Source: Glaciimonas sp. PAMC28666 (lineage in GTDB: Bacteria > Pseudomonadota > Gammaproteobacteria > Burkholderiales > Burkholderiaceae_D). From it: a stretch of 64,000 bases of DNA. The notes below the pieces were generated by a model. It ran no database searches, was not told the DNA's origin, and saw only the letters and a program-made list of their open reading frames with translations. The DNA is taken from positions 2,914,001 to 2,978,000 of the forward strand of contig NZ_CP070304.1 of assembly GCF_016917355.1 (NCBI RefSeq), given 5' to 3'. This document shows positions 44,878 through 53,356 of this stretch, piece by piece; positions within the stretch are counted from its first letter, which is position 1, and the number at the start of each line of letters is the position of its first letter. Position numbers and translations under genes: made by a program.

Positions 44878-44915
44878 GCCCTCAATTCCTTCCTTTAATT
44901 GAAGGAATTCGGGGC
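44878..44915 (+). terminator. Stem-loop after the second binding protein gene
   Basis: AATTCCTTC (44884-44892) pairs with GAAGGAATT (44901-44909) around CTTTAATT. GCCC and GGGC extend the stem outside with a small bulge. There is no long T-tract, so it is a candidate terminator only. Confidence 0.55.
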
Positions 44916-44956
44916 GAGTTGCTACGCTAGCTTGTTGTGTGTTTGATATATTAGCG

Positions 44957-44972
44957 TGGCATAAATTTTGCT
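44957..44972 (+). promoter_or_regulatory. Possible sigma-54 promoter (or TATAAT -10) of the IclR gene
   Basis: TGGCATAAATTTTGCT has the full TGGCA-N6-TTGC-W pattern with correct GG-GC spacing. Its last base overlaps a perfect -10 hexamer, TATAAT (44972-44977), for which no well-spaced -35 was found (TTGATA is 23 bp away). Either sigma factor could use it. Confidence 0.45.
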
Positions 44973-44983
44973 ATAATCTTTGG

Positions 44984-45016
44984 TCGAAAATTCGGTTTTC
45001 TTTATTTTGAAAACCG
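44984..45016. promoter_or_regulatory. Variant operator in front of the IclR gene
   Basis: TCGAAAATTCG has two CG centres 8 bp apart, like boxes B and C elsewhere. TCGGTTTTC (44992-45000) and GAAAACCGA (45009-45017) form a perfect inverted repeat with an 8-base spacer. The 20-bp box A is absent, so this is a divergent, perhaps autoregulatory, site. Confidence 0.45.
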
Positions 45017-45099
45017 ACATAATGTGATCACTTGGTCATTAACAGCATCTTGCAGCAGTGCGGGGCAAGATCGGTAATTTCTGTTTAACGAGGCATTGC

Positions 45100-45852
45100 A
45101 TGAGTCCTGACCGATATCTTCGTACCTTCGATGTGCTCGACCTGTTAGTCAGGTTCAAGGAAGGTCTGCGCCTCACTGAAATCAAAGAAGCGCTAGGACT
45201 CCCGGTGAGTAGTGTCCATAACATGCTGCAAACCATGGTGGCGGCAGAAGTGCTGACCATGACCGAGGACTTGCGCTATTCGATAGGCCCTCGGGTGGTC
45301 GGTATCGCCTTATCGACCGTGGCTTCGCTGGATGTGCGGCCTTTGGCGCGCCGCCATTTGCAGGATTTGGCAAAAACCATTGGCGATGACGTTTATTTGG
45401 GTATGAATCTGGGTCAGCGAGTGTTTTATGTTGATCGCTGCATGGGTACCCAGCGTATTTCCCTCGATATCCGTCTGGGCGAGCGGCTATCGCTTCATTG
45501 CACCGCCACCGGCAAGCTATTTGCCGCAAACGACACCCGTCTTGCCGCAAAAGCGTTAGCGGGACCGCTCAAAAAGTTAACCGCAAATACGATTACGGAC
45601 GCGCATGCGTTGGAAGCCGAATATCAGCGCATTCGCGAGCAAGGCTACGCGAAAAGCGAAGAGGAAGCGGTCGATGGCGTAGTTGGTTATGCAATCCCCA
45701 TCCGCTATGCCAACGGCACGCTGGCAGGGGCGATTCACGTTTCGGTGATCGGGCGGCGTGCGACCAAGTCGCATGAACATAAACTGCTCGACGCCGCCCG
45801 CGCTTCCGCTGAACAGGTGGAACGCAGTCTGGGCCATTTCAAACCTGCCTAA
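45100..45852 (+). CDS. IclR family transcriptional regulator
   Basis: A 250-residue IclR protein. The N-terminal winged helix (YLRTFDVLDLLVRFKEGLRLTEI, LGLPVSSVHNMLQTMVAAEVL) is followed by the effector domain, with DVYLGMNLGQRVFYVDRCMG, ISLDIRLGERLSLHCTATGK and EEAVDGVVGYAIPIRYANGTLAGAIHVSV, a canonical IclR C-terminal layout. The ATG at 45100 has GAGG eight bases upstream; the GTG at 45058 is less likely. It is the only IclR gene in the window and sits among genes preceded by the TTTCGAAA three-box operator. I infer that it controls them, probably as an activator/repressor responding to a pathway metabolite. Confidence 0.9.
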   Translation: MSPDRYLRTFDVLDLLVRFKEGLRLTEIKEALGLPVSSVHNMLQTMVAAEVLTMTEDLRYSIGPRVVGIALSTVASLDVRPLARRHLQDLAKTIGDDVYLGMNLGQRVFYVDRCMGTQRISLDIRLGERLSLHCTATGKLFAANDTRLAAKALAGPLKKLTANTITDAHALEAEYQRIREQGYAKSEEEAVDGVVGYAIPIRYANGTLAGAIHVSVIGRRATKSHEHKLLDAARASAEQVERSLGHFKPA

Positions 45853-46122
45853 ATTCAGGTCGACGCATCGACCCGCGCCCATATGACAATGGCGTTGTGC
45901 TTTCTGCACGGCGTCAGCGCGAGGTAGAACTGCGAACAGACGCAGTTGAAAAAATTAAAATAACTTATTGATAACTGTTTTATCCTTGCCGCCTCGGACC
46001 GTCTTGACTCATCAGAAAAATTGATCGTTTACGGTCCAATCAAGTGTCTTTTATTTATCTATTGGCTTGCTTAAACTGGCAGCAAGCGATATAGATCGAA
46101 TAAAAATATAAAAGGAGATTTG

Positions 46123-47208
46123 ATGAACCTCGGATTTTTCACGATGCCTATGCATCCTATTGGTAAAGATTGGCAGATTTCCCTGCGCGAAGACCGCGAA
46201 GCGTTTATTTTGGCTGACCAACTCGGCTTCGTTGAAGGTTATGTAGGCGAGCATGCGACTGATCCGGAAGAAAATATTACCTCGTCCGCGTTATTTCTGG
46301 CGACGCTGGTCGATGCGACCAAACAAATGAAGCTCGGCACCGGCACCCTGAATCTTCCGAATCATCACCCGACGACCATTGCTAGCCATATTGCGATGCT
46401 GGACCATTTGCTGGGTGGTCGTTTTATTCTCGGCATTAGCCCGGGCGCACTGCCTTCGGATGCCGAAGCCTATGGCAATTTCGATTTGCCGAGACCAGCG
46501 ATGTTTCTTGAATCGATTAATCAAATCCTGAAATTGTGGACCACCGAGCCTCCTTACAACCTCAAGGGTGAGCATTGGAACATATCGACAGAGCGCACAT
46601 ACATCGCGGAAACTGGCATGGGAACTATCCCGCGGCCGTTGCAACGCCCTCACCCGCCTATCGTGGTCACTGCGGTAGCACCGTTTTCGCAAGGTATTAC
46701 CGAAGCTGCTGCACGCGGCTGGGACCCGATTTCAGCCAATTTCTTGTTGCCGATGTGGGTGAAGAGCCATTGGACCAAATATGTTGAGGGTTGCGCACGC
46801 GCCGAGCGCCCTGCAGAGACAGCTAACTGGCGCGTCGCAAAGACCGTTTTTGTTGCCAGGGATGACGCCACGGCAGAGGCTTATGCATTAGGCACCGACG
46901 GTCCTTATTATTATTACTATCGTTCGTTGTTCAACAAGCTGAAGCGTCGCGGCTCACTGGGCGTTTTTAAAAGCGATCCAAAAATGTCAGACGATAGTGT
47001 GACGCTGGAAGACGTCATGAAGCAACTGGTTATCTTTGGTTCGCCGTCAAAGGTAGCAGATGAGATACATGCACTGAAAGAGGTCACTGGTCAATTCGGT
47101 ACGTTGCTATATGCAGGCGTCGATTGGACCGACCGCGAACTAGCGCGCGACTCCATGATTTTGATGGCGGAAAAAGTGCTTCCCCTCGTCAATGTTGGGA
47201 ATAACTGA
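46123..47208 (+). CDS. Luciferase-like (LLM) flavin-dependent monooxygenase
   Basis: A 361-residue TIM-barrel protein of the bacterial luciferase superfamily. It starts MNLGFFTMPMHPIGKDW and continues with AFILADQLGFVEGYVGEHA, LGTGTLNLPNHHPTTIASHIAMLDHLLGGRFILGISPG, all diagnostic. Such enzymes use reduced FMN delivered by a reductase. One is encoded 75 bp downstream, so this is a two-component monooxygenase. Members include type II Baeyer-Villiger enzymes such as the diketocamphane monooxygenases, which fits the island. An alkanal or other monooxygenase is equally compatible. The ATG has AAAGGAGA in front. Confidence 0.88.
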   Translation: MNLGFFTMPMHPIGKDWQISLREDREAFILADQLGFVEGYVGEHATDPEENITSSALFLATLVDATKQMKLGTGTLNLPNHHPTTIASHIAMLDHLLGGRFILGISPGALPSDAEAYGNFDLPRPAMFLESINQILKLWTTEPPYNLKGEHWNISTERTYIAETGMGTIPRPLQRPHPPIVVTAVAPFSQGITEAAARGWDPISANFLLPMWVKSHWTKYVEGCARAERPAETANWRVAKTVFVARDDATAEAYALGTDGPYYYYYRSLFNKLKRRGSLGVFKSDPKMSDDSVTLEDVMKQLVIFGSPSKVADEIHALKEVTGQFGTLLYAGVDWTDRELARDSMILMAEKVLPLVNVGNN

Positions 47209-47283
47209 GCATATGTTTATGCGTGCTTCCCCAGCGGTCCCTCAGCCGACGGTTAATTTTTCCTTCAATCCTCAGGAGCGACC

Positions 47284-47844
47284 GTGGCAGTAACCCACTT
47301 ATTTTTGGATGGGCAGCACGATACCCGACAGCTACGCAATGCGTTGGGCCGCTTTCCGACGGGCGTAACGGTCATCACGACCCGTACGCCCGACGGCAAA
47401 TTGGAAGGACTGACCGCCAACTCTTTTTCCGCTCTATCGCTGGATCCGCCATTGGTATTGTGGAGCATCAGACGTAATGCGCTGTCTTTGCCGGGATTTT
47501 TGGCGTCGGGTTATTTTGCGATTAATGTTCTTGGGGTTGGGCAGTCCGATTTGTCACAGCGTTTCGCCACACCACATGAGCACAAGTATGACGGATTGGA
47601 ATTCGAGGAGGGACTGGGCGGTTCACCCGTGCTCGAAGGCGTGCTGGCGAGTTTTCAATGCCAGACTGAAAGCACCATTGACGGCGGCGATCATGTTCTG
47701 TTCGTCGGTCGGGTGCATAAGATTTCTTATCACGATGGCGAGCCGTTAATTTTTAATGCGGGACGTTATTGCACGGCATTACCGCTTGCTACGGGTGCGG
47801 CGCCGACAGATTTGAGCGCAATGTGGGCTGACCTAGGCTGGTAG
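47284..47844 (+). CDS. Flavin reductase family protein
   Basis: A 186-residue flavin reductase of the HpaC/ActVB type. It starts at GTG with AGGAG six bases before. The family pattern is LRNALGRFPTGVTVITTRTPDGK, GLTANSFSALSLDPPLVLWSIRRNALSLPGFL, YFAINVLGVGQSDLSQRFA, then LFVGRVHKISYHDGEPLIFNAGRYC, with GDH-like DGGDHVLFVGRV. It should reduce FMN or FAD with NAD(P)H for the adjacent luciferase-like oxygenase. It probably shares one transcript with it. Confidence 0.9.
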   Translation: MAVTHLFLDGQHDTRQLRNALGRFPTGVTVITTRTPDGKLEGLTANSFSALSLDPPLVLWSIRRNALSLPGFLASGYFAINVLGVGQSDLSQRFATPHEHKYDGLEFEEGLGGSPVLEGVLASFQCQTESTIDGGDHVLFVGRVHKISYHDGEPLIFNAGRYCTALPLATGAAPTDLSAMWADLGW

Positions 47845-47972
47845 AGACTGGACTTTTTTTGAAGGCTTCGCCAAACTGTCTTACAAAGATAATGTATCGT
47901 CACTTCTATCATCGGGCATAAAGCCATTTGAGCATAAAGCTATAGCAAGCCTAAAGTTTACAAAGAGTTTAA

Positions 47973-48899
47973 ATGAAGCGCGTCACACTCCTGAATCTTG
48001 AAACGTTGTGCTGGATTTCCAGGCTTGGAACTTTTCACGCTACCGCTCTCAAGATGAACGCTTCACCGCCTGCGATCTCGGCACGCGTGCGCGAAATGGA
48101 AACAGCATTAGGCGTGACGCTGTTCCGGCGGCAAGGGCGGCGCATGGAATTAACTTTTCAGGGGCGTGAACTGGTGCAAATGGTTGAGCCATTGTTGCGG
48201 CGCCTTGATGGCGTCGTTGGTGATCTCGATAATCCGGAAACTGCCAGCGGCACGGTACGTATCGGTGCGGGAGAGATTGCAGCGCTGAGTTGGTTTCCAA
48301 CCTTCATTGCGAACTTGCGCAAATTAATGCCGAAAGTGGTGTATCAAATCGAAATTGATCTCACCACATCGATGCGACAGCGACTGGAAACCGGCAAGCT
48401 TGACGTTGCGCTGTTTGCAGCACCCGCAGTCGGACCAGATATTCGATCAGCCTCGCTGGGTTGCGTTCGTATGTGCTGGATGATCGCACCGGCGCTTCAG
48501 AGCAAGCTTTCAACCACCGCGACGATCGGTGAGCGGTTAAATGGTCACGCCATTTGGTCGTTGTCGAAGCCGTCTGCAAGCCACTCGATGACGATGGATC
48601 TATTGCGCGAGCAAGGGATCGCCAGCGATGCAATCGGTACTTGCAACAATATCATGGCGTTAATCGCCATTATCGCCAGCGGCGCAGGCATCGCTCTTCT
48701 ACCGGAAATACTTGTCCGTTCCCATGTTGCCCGGCTGGAACTGGTGCCGTTGTTGCCGGAAATGGTGATGCGGGAATTGGAGTTCGTGATTGCCTGGAAC
48801 GCCGATCAGGAACAATTGATTATTCGCAACATAGTCGAAGTAGCGTTGCAATGCACGACCTTCGAAATGGCGCTCGGTGACATGGATACGCCACCGTAA
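47973..48899 (+). CDS. LysR family transcriptional regulator
   Basis: A 308-residue LysR protein with N-terminal helix-turn-helix (LETLCWISRLGTFHATALKMNA, PPAISARVREMETALGVTLFRRQGR). The effector domain contains SGTVRIGAGEIAALSWFP and ASGAGIALLPEILV. It has the usual length. It follows the monooxygenase-reductase pair by 129 bp on the same strand and precedes the second Liv operon, so either could be its target. The ribosome binding site is weak. The region just upstream has imperfect GCATAAAGC direct repeats. Confidence 0.87.
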   Translation: MKRVTLLNLETLCWISRLGTFHATALKMNASPPAISARVREMETALGVTLFRRQGRRMELTFQGRELVQMVEPLLRRLDGVVGDLDNPETASGTVRIGAGEIAALSWFPTFIANLRKLMPKVVYQIEIDLTTSMRQRLETGKLDVALFAAPAVGPDIRSASLGCVRMCWMIAPALQSKLSTTATIGERLNGHAIWSLSKPSASHSMTMDLLREQGIASDAIGTCNNIMALIAIIASGAGIALLPEILVRSHVARLELVPLLPEMVMRELEFVIAWNADQEQLIIRNIVEVALQCTTFEMALGDMDTPP

Positions 48900-49230
48900 T
48901 AGCCATACTTCTAGCGATTTTTCATATCCTCCTAAGGCGGTCAATGCGGTCACGCCAGAAGGAGTTCGCGCGTTGCAGACGTGGTAGTTTTGACGTGCCT
49001 AATTGATTTAACTGCTTCACTTCACCTGATTGAAACAAAAGCCTGCCCAACGCCAAAAATAAAATTATTGCATAAAAAAATAAGGTATTATTTTCGAAAT
49101 AATGAATATATTTTCAGATTTTCGAAAAAATATTCTTTGATTGAGAGCAACTACTGCCGGACGATCATGCGATTTTCAAAAAAAAATGACATCCGATTTT
49201 TAAAAAAAATAGAATAATAGGTGGGGACAA
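48900..49230. other. AT-rich regulatory region upstream of the second Liv operon
   Basis: This 331-bp gap is extremely AT-rich in its second half. It contains operator site 5 (49091-49128) and, closer to the gene, two similar stretches, CGATTTTCAAAAAAAAATGA and CGATTTTTAAAAAAAAT. Such A-tracts could bend DNA. No gene seen. Confidence 0.55.
49091..49128 (+). promoter_or_regulatory. IclR-type three-box operator, site 5
   Basis: TTTTCGAAAT (49091-49100), TTTTCAGATT (49111-49120) and TTTTCGAAAA (49119-49128) have centres at 20 and 8 bp, matching site 3 exactly in layout. It ends about 100 bp before the second Liv operon. Confidence 0.7.
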
Positions 49231-50493
49231 ATGACAAAAATATCGCTCAAGCGACGTCAGGTATTGACCGCGGCTGCTTCGTTGGGGGTGGCCGGTGCCA
49301 GCCTTGGATTTCCTTCAATTTTGCGTGCTCAGACCGCTCAAACCATCAAGATCGGAATCCCAACGATCATGTCAGGACGGATTGCGCAACTGGGGATTTC
49401 CTCTACCAACGGCGCGCAACTCGAGGTAGACGCGTTTAATGCAGCCGGTGGTTTTAACGGTCAAATGGTCGAGTTGCTTATCCGCGATTCAAAAGGCAAA
49501 CCGGAAGAATCTAGCCGCCTGACCCGAGATCTGATCAACAGCGATAAATGCAATTTCATCCTCGATTGCGACGCATCCAATGGCGCGTTCGCGGTTCACG
49601 AAGTGGTGCGCGGCACAGGTACCTTATGTATCCACGCCAGCCCGGAGATCTCGACGCTAACGGCCGACCCGAAGATGAAAATTCCAAATGCGTTCCGCAC
49701 GGCGCGCCAGGGTGCGCAAGATGCGATAGTGGCCGGGCAATATGCAGCGGAAGTCGCGAAACAAAATAATTTCACCAAATGGATGACTATCGGCCCCGAT
49801 TATGCGTATGGACGTGATACAACTGCGCTCTTTGTGCGCTATCTGAAACACTTCAGCCCGTCGGCGCAAGTAGTCGGTGAAGCATGGCCGAAAATGTCGC
49901 AGCCCGATTACACCGAGTTCATTACCAAAATTATGCAGGAAAAGCCACAGGCGATTTTTACCTGTCTGATCGGTGGCGATCTGGTTTCTTTCATCGACCA
50001 GGGAAATCTATATGGTCTGTTTAATGAAATAGAAGTGTTTGCTGTAGCGCTCGCCGATTTCACGACTATTTCAAAAGTGAAAGCGATGCCAAAGCGCGTG
50101 CATTCCGGTACGCGCTATTTGAGCGCTTTCCCCAACACGCAGGCTAATAAAGCGTGGGCGAATGCTTACTCGGCAAAATTTAAGGACTCGCCGACCAATT
50201 GGTCATGGCAAGCTGCGTCCGGCATGGATTTTATGCTTGAGGCGATGCGCCAGACCAAGTCGGTCGATTCGAAAAAAATGTCTGACGCCTTGCGCGGGAT
50301 GCAAATCAAATCGCCGTTCGGCAGCAAAGGCATGCTGACCTTACGCGCCAGTGACCAGACACTGGTGGACTATGCCACCGGATGGGGTCGTATCAGCAAC
50401 AAATTACCTTTCATCGAAAATGCAAAAATGGCCGATTGGGGTGTGATCACTGATCTCGAGCTGAAGTGGAAGAAAGAAAACGGCTGGGCTTAA
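49231..50493 (+). CDS. ABC transporter substrate-binding protein, second Liv operon
   Basis: A 420-residue periplasmic binding protein of the branched-chain amino acid/amide class with a twin-arginine-type signal (LKRRQVLTAAASLGVAGAS, cleavage near ILRAQ). It contains TIKIGIPTIMSGRIAQLG, DAFNAAGGFNGQMVELLIRDSKGKPE and GPDYAYGRDTTALF. It is not a close paralogue of the two other Liv-type binding proteins in the window. The strong AGGTGGGG ribosome binding site precedes the ATG. It heads a complete Liv operon behind operator site 5. The ligand is unknown. Confidence 0.92.
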   Translation: MTKISLKRRQVLTAAASLGVAGASLGFPSILRAQTAQTIKIGIPTIMSGRIAQLGISSTNGAQLEVDAFNAAGGFNGQMVELLIRDSKGKPEESSRLTRDLINSDKCNFILDCDASNGAFAVHEVVRGTGTLCIHASPEISTLTADPKMKIPNAFRTARQGAQDAIVAGQYAAEVAKQNNFTKWMTIGPDYAYGRDTTALFVRYLKHFSPSAQVVGEAWPKMSQPDYTEFITKIMQEKPQAIFTCLIGGDLVSFIDQGNLYGLFNEIEVFAVALADFTTISKVKAMPKRVHSGTRYLSAFPNTQANKAWANAYSAKFKDSPTNWSWQAASGMDFMLEAMRQTKSVDSKKMSDALRGMQIKSPFGSKGMLTLRASDQTLVDYATGWGRISNKLPFIENAKMADWGVITDLELKWKKENGWA

Positions 50494-50623
50494 TTTTAGT
50501 TGTTTGTTAATTACCTGCTAGTTGTTGAATACTGGACGCGCGATTCTGGCTACTTTTTTTTGCCTTGCCAGAATCGCCTGTGAAAATGTTTTGGTTCTAG
50601 CTGATGTTGGTGGAGAAGTTTTA

Positions 50624-51529
50624 GTGGATATTACTGCGTTGTCAGCCTGCGTATCGTCGGCTTCTTGCCTGATGACCCAAGGCCTGAATGCCTTTGTTAT
50701 CGGGATGCTGCTGTTTTTGGTAGCGTCCGGTTTGACCTTGATTTTCGGCGTCTTGAAGGTCGTCAATTTTACGCATGGCTCGCTGTATATGTTGGGCGCC
50801 TATCTGGCCTACTATATTTATAAAATTACAGATAGCTATCTGCTAGCGGTCATCGTCGCTTCAGCCGGGATTGCAGTCTTTGGCATATTTCTGGAGCGTC
50901 TCTTTTTCCGACGTCTCTACCAGAGCAATTTCCTCATGCAACTGCTGATGTGTTACGGCTGGATTCTAGTGCTGGATGATCTGGTGCAGCTGTTGTTCGG
51001 TGCGGAATTTCAGTCGATGGGGATGCCGCCATTTTTCGCGACGGCACCATTGATCATTGCTGGCGCGCCGATTCCACTGTTCTACATTTTTCTGATTGCC
51101 ATCAGTTTTCTGGTCGCGCTGGCGGTCTGGCTGCTGATCGTCAAAACCTCCTTCGGCAGCAAGGTCCGCGCGGCCGCGACCAACACCTCAATGACAGGTG
51201 CATTGGGTATCAATACGGCATTGTTATATGCCGGTGTGTTCGCACTCGGTGCAGGACTTGCCGGATTGGCCGGGGCATTGGCCGCACCGGTCCGCTCACT
51301 AGTACCGGGCATGGGTTTTTCGATCTTGATCGAATCGTTTATTGTCACCGTCATCGGGGGTATGGGCTCCATCGGCGGCGCGCTGGTTGCTGCGATTTTG
51401 ATCGGCGTGTGTCGCTCATTCGGTAGCGTAGGGTTCCCGATGTTCACCGAAATCGGTGTCTTTGCGCTAATGGCCGTGGTGTTGCTGTTGCGCCCCGATG
51501 GCCTGTTTGGAAAAGGTGTTCAACGGTGA
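50624..51529 (+). CDS. Branched-chain-type ABC transporter permease (LivH), second operon
   Basis: A 301-residue LivH permease. I chose the GTG at 50624, preceded by GGAGAAG. The frame extends further up to 50522 without ribosome binding site or family resemblance, and an ATG at 50672 is also possible. Family motifs are GLTLIFGVLKVVNFTHGSLYMLGAYLA, VRAAATNTSMTGALGINTALLYAGVFALG and VTVIGGMGSIGGALVAAILIG. The last codons overlap the LivM GTG start by 4 bp. Confidence 0.88.
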   Translation: MDITALSACVSSASCLMTQGLNAFVIGMLLFLVASGLTLIFGVLKVVNFTHGSLYMLGAYLAYYIYKITDSYLLAVIVASAGIAVFGIFLERLFFRRLYQSNFLMQLLMCYGWILVLDDLVQLLFGAEFQSMGMPPFFATAPLIIAGAPIPLFYIFLIAISFLVALAVWLLIVKTSFGSKVRAAATNTSMTGALGINTALLYAGVFALGAGLAGLAGALAAPVRSLVPGMGFSILIESFIVTVIGGMGSIGGALVAAILIGVCRSFGSVGFPMFTEIGVFALMAVVLLLRPDGLFGKGVQR

Positions 51530-52521
51530 AAAATCGCCTGCTTAGCTCGACCTTGTTATGGGCAATCATCGCCTTCCTTATTCTGGCAGCTATGCCCGGT
51601 CTGATCGCCTCGCAGATGGTGCTGGATCTGATCATTCATGTGGCGATATTTGGATTATTTGCGATATCGGTCAACTTGTTGATCGGCTATACCGGTCTGA
51701 TCTCATTTGGCCATGCCATGTTTTATGCATCGGGCGCGTATGCCTTCGGCTTGCTGATGCAAACCGGAACCTGGTCGGTGCCAGCGGCGCTGGCGCTGGC
51801 GGTACTCAGCAGTGCGTTACTTGCTCTGGTGGTAGGGCTGGTTTGCACCAAGACCAAAGAGATTTATTTCACTTTTCTAACGCTGGCGATTCAGATGATG
51901 TTTTACAGCACGATTTTGAGCTGGGAGACATTCACAGGTGGTGATCAGGGATTGACCGGCGGCTTCAAGAAGCCTGTATTTCTGGGTATCGATCTGGCCA
52001 ATGCAAATCATCTCTATTATTTCATCGCAGGCGTTGTGATTGTGTCGCTCGGTTTGTTATGGCACATCACCAAATCACCTTTCGGTTACGCGCTTCGGAT
52101 GGTTCGCGACAATGCCGCACGAGTCGAATTTTTGGGCATGAACGTGCGTGGATACAGGATTGCTGCATTTGTTATCGCAGCCGCTTTTGCGAGTGTTGCC
52201 GGTGCGCTGATGAGCTTATACGTGAGTGCCGCGTATCCAAATTTCGGCTACTGGACCATGTCCGGCGAAGCGATTTTCATGATCATGTTGGGCGGTGTGA
52301 ACACTTTCCTCGGACCACTCGTCGGTGCCACTATGCTGACGCTGCTGAATCATTACGTCACCGCCCATACCAAATACTATGGCCTGGTATTAGGTACCAT
52401 TATTTTGCTCTACGTGTTATTGCTCCGGAAAGGCTTGCTGGACATCATTGTCGAGCGGTTTATTGCATTCCGCGCTGATCGTACTCTGCCGAAAAAGCAA
52501 ATCGAATCGAGACTTCCTTGA
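51526..52521 (+). CDS. Branched-chain-type ABC transporter permease (LivM), second operon
   Basis: A 331-residue LivM permease starting at GTG (GTGA overlap with LivH). It contains ISVNLLIGYTGLISFGHAMFYASGAYA, TKTKEIYFTFLTLAIQMMFYS, LRMVRDNAARVEFLGMNVRGYRI and IFMIMLGGVNTFLGPLVGATML. About nine membrane helices. It works with the adjacent LivH, LivG and LivF. Confidence 0.92.
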   Translation: MKNRLLSSTLLWAIIAFLILAAMPGLIASQMVLDLIIHVAIFGLFAISVNLLIGYTGLISFGHAMFYASGAYAFGLLMQTGTWSVPAALALAVLSSALLALVVGLVCTKTKEIYFTFLTLAIQMMFYSTILSWETFTGGDQGLTGGFKKPVFLGIDLANANHLYYFIAGVVIVSLGLLWHITKSPFGYALRMVRDNAARVEFLGMNVRGYRIAAFVIAAAFASVAGALMSLYVSAAYPNFGYWTMSGEAIFMIMLGGVNTFLGPLVGATMLTLLNHYVTAHTKYYGLVLGTIILLYVLLLRKGLLDIIVERFIAFRADRTLPKKQIESRLP

Positions 52522-52582
52522 GCCTGCTAACGCTCGGCGGTGCTGATGCCGCCAGACAGTCTGCCATTTTCTGGAGCATACA

Positions 52583-53356
52583 ATGCTAAAAATGACCAAC
52601 GTGACAAAGGCGTTTGGCGGCGTCGTCGCAACCAATAACTTTTCGGCGCAGTTCGAACGTGGCAGCTTGTCGGCAATCATTGGGCCCAATGGTGCCGGTA
52701 AGACCACGCTGTTTAATCTCATCAGTGGCAAGATAAAGGCCGATTCGGGGAGTATTCATTTCGACGGTAACGACATTACCGCCCTTTCCGCGAAGGCGAT
52801 TGTTCAGCGTGGGATTGGTCGCGCGTTTCAGGTATCCAGCATATTTCCTAGCTTGACCGTCGCACAATCGCTGGAGGCGGCGGTGATGGCGCATCGTGGC
52901 CAGATGGGAAATTTCCTGACGTCATTCTCTGTGCCGCGTTTGCCATCGCCGGTAAAACAACGCGCAGCAGAGTTAATTGAGATGCTTGGCCTTGAATTAA
53001 AGGCGAATACACTGGCACGGGAATTGCCGCACGGTGACCAAAAATTACTCGATATCGGGCTGGCTTTGGCGCTGGAACCGCGCTTGTTGTTGCTCGATGA
53101 GCCGACCGCAGGCATGGGACCGGAAGAGCGCCTGCTGATGATGGAGCGGGTGCACTATTTGTGGCAACGAGAAAAAATCACCATTATTTTCATTGAGCAC
53201 GATATGGACATTGTCTTTGCGCGTGCACAAACCATCCGCGTGTTGTATTACGGGGCATTGCTGGCGCAAGGAACGCCCGACCAGATTCGTAACAATCAAG
53301 CGGTAATCGACGCTTATCTAGGTACCGGCTTTAAAGATGAAGAGGTTGCAGCATGA
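52583..53356 (+). CDS. ABC transporter ATP-binding protein (LivG), second operon
   Basis: A 257-residue ATPase with Walker A AIIGPNGAGKTTLFNLISG, IGRAFQVSSIFPSLTVAQSLE, LPHGDQKLLDIGLALALEP as signature region, Walker B LLLLDEPTAGMGPEER and the switch histidine in IIFIEHDMDIVF. All are as expected for LivG. It overlaps the next gene by 4 bp (ATGA). Confidence 0.92.
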   Translation: MLKMTNVTKAFGGVVATNNFSAQFERGSLSAIIGPNGAGKTTLFNLISGKIKADSGSIHFDGNDITALSAKAIVQRGIGRAFQVSSIFPSLTVAQSLEAAVMAHRGQMGNFLTSFSVPRLPSPVKQRAAELIEMLGLELKANTLARELPHGDQKLLDIGLALALEPRLLLLDEPTAGMGPEERLLMMERVHYLWQREKITIIFIEHDMDIVFARAQTIRVLYYGALLAQGTPDQIRNNQAVIDAYLGTGFKDEEVAA

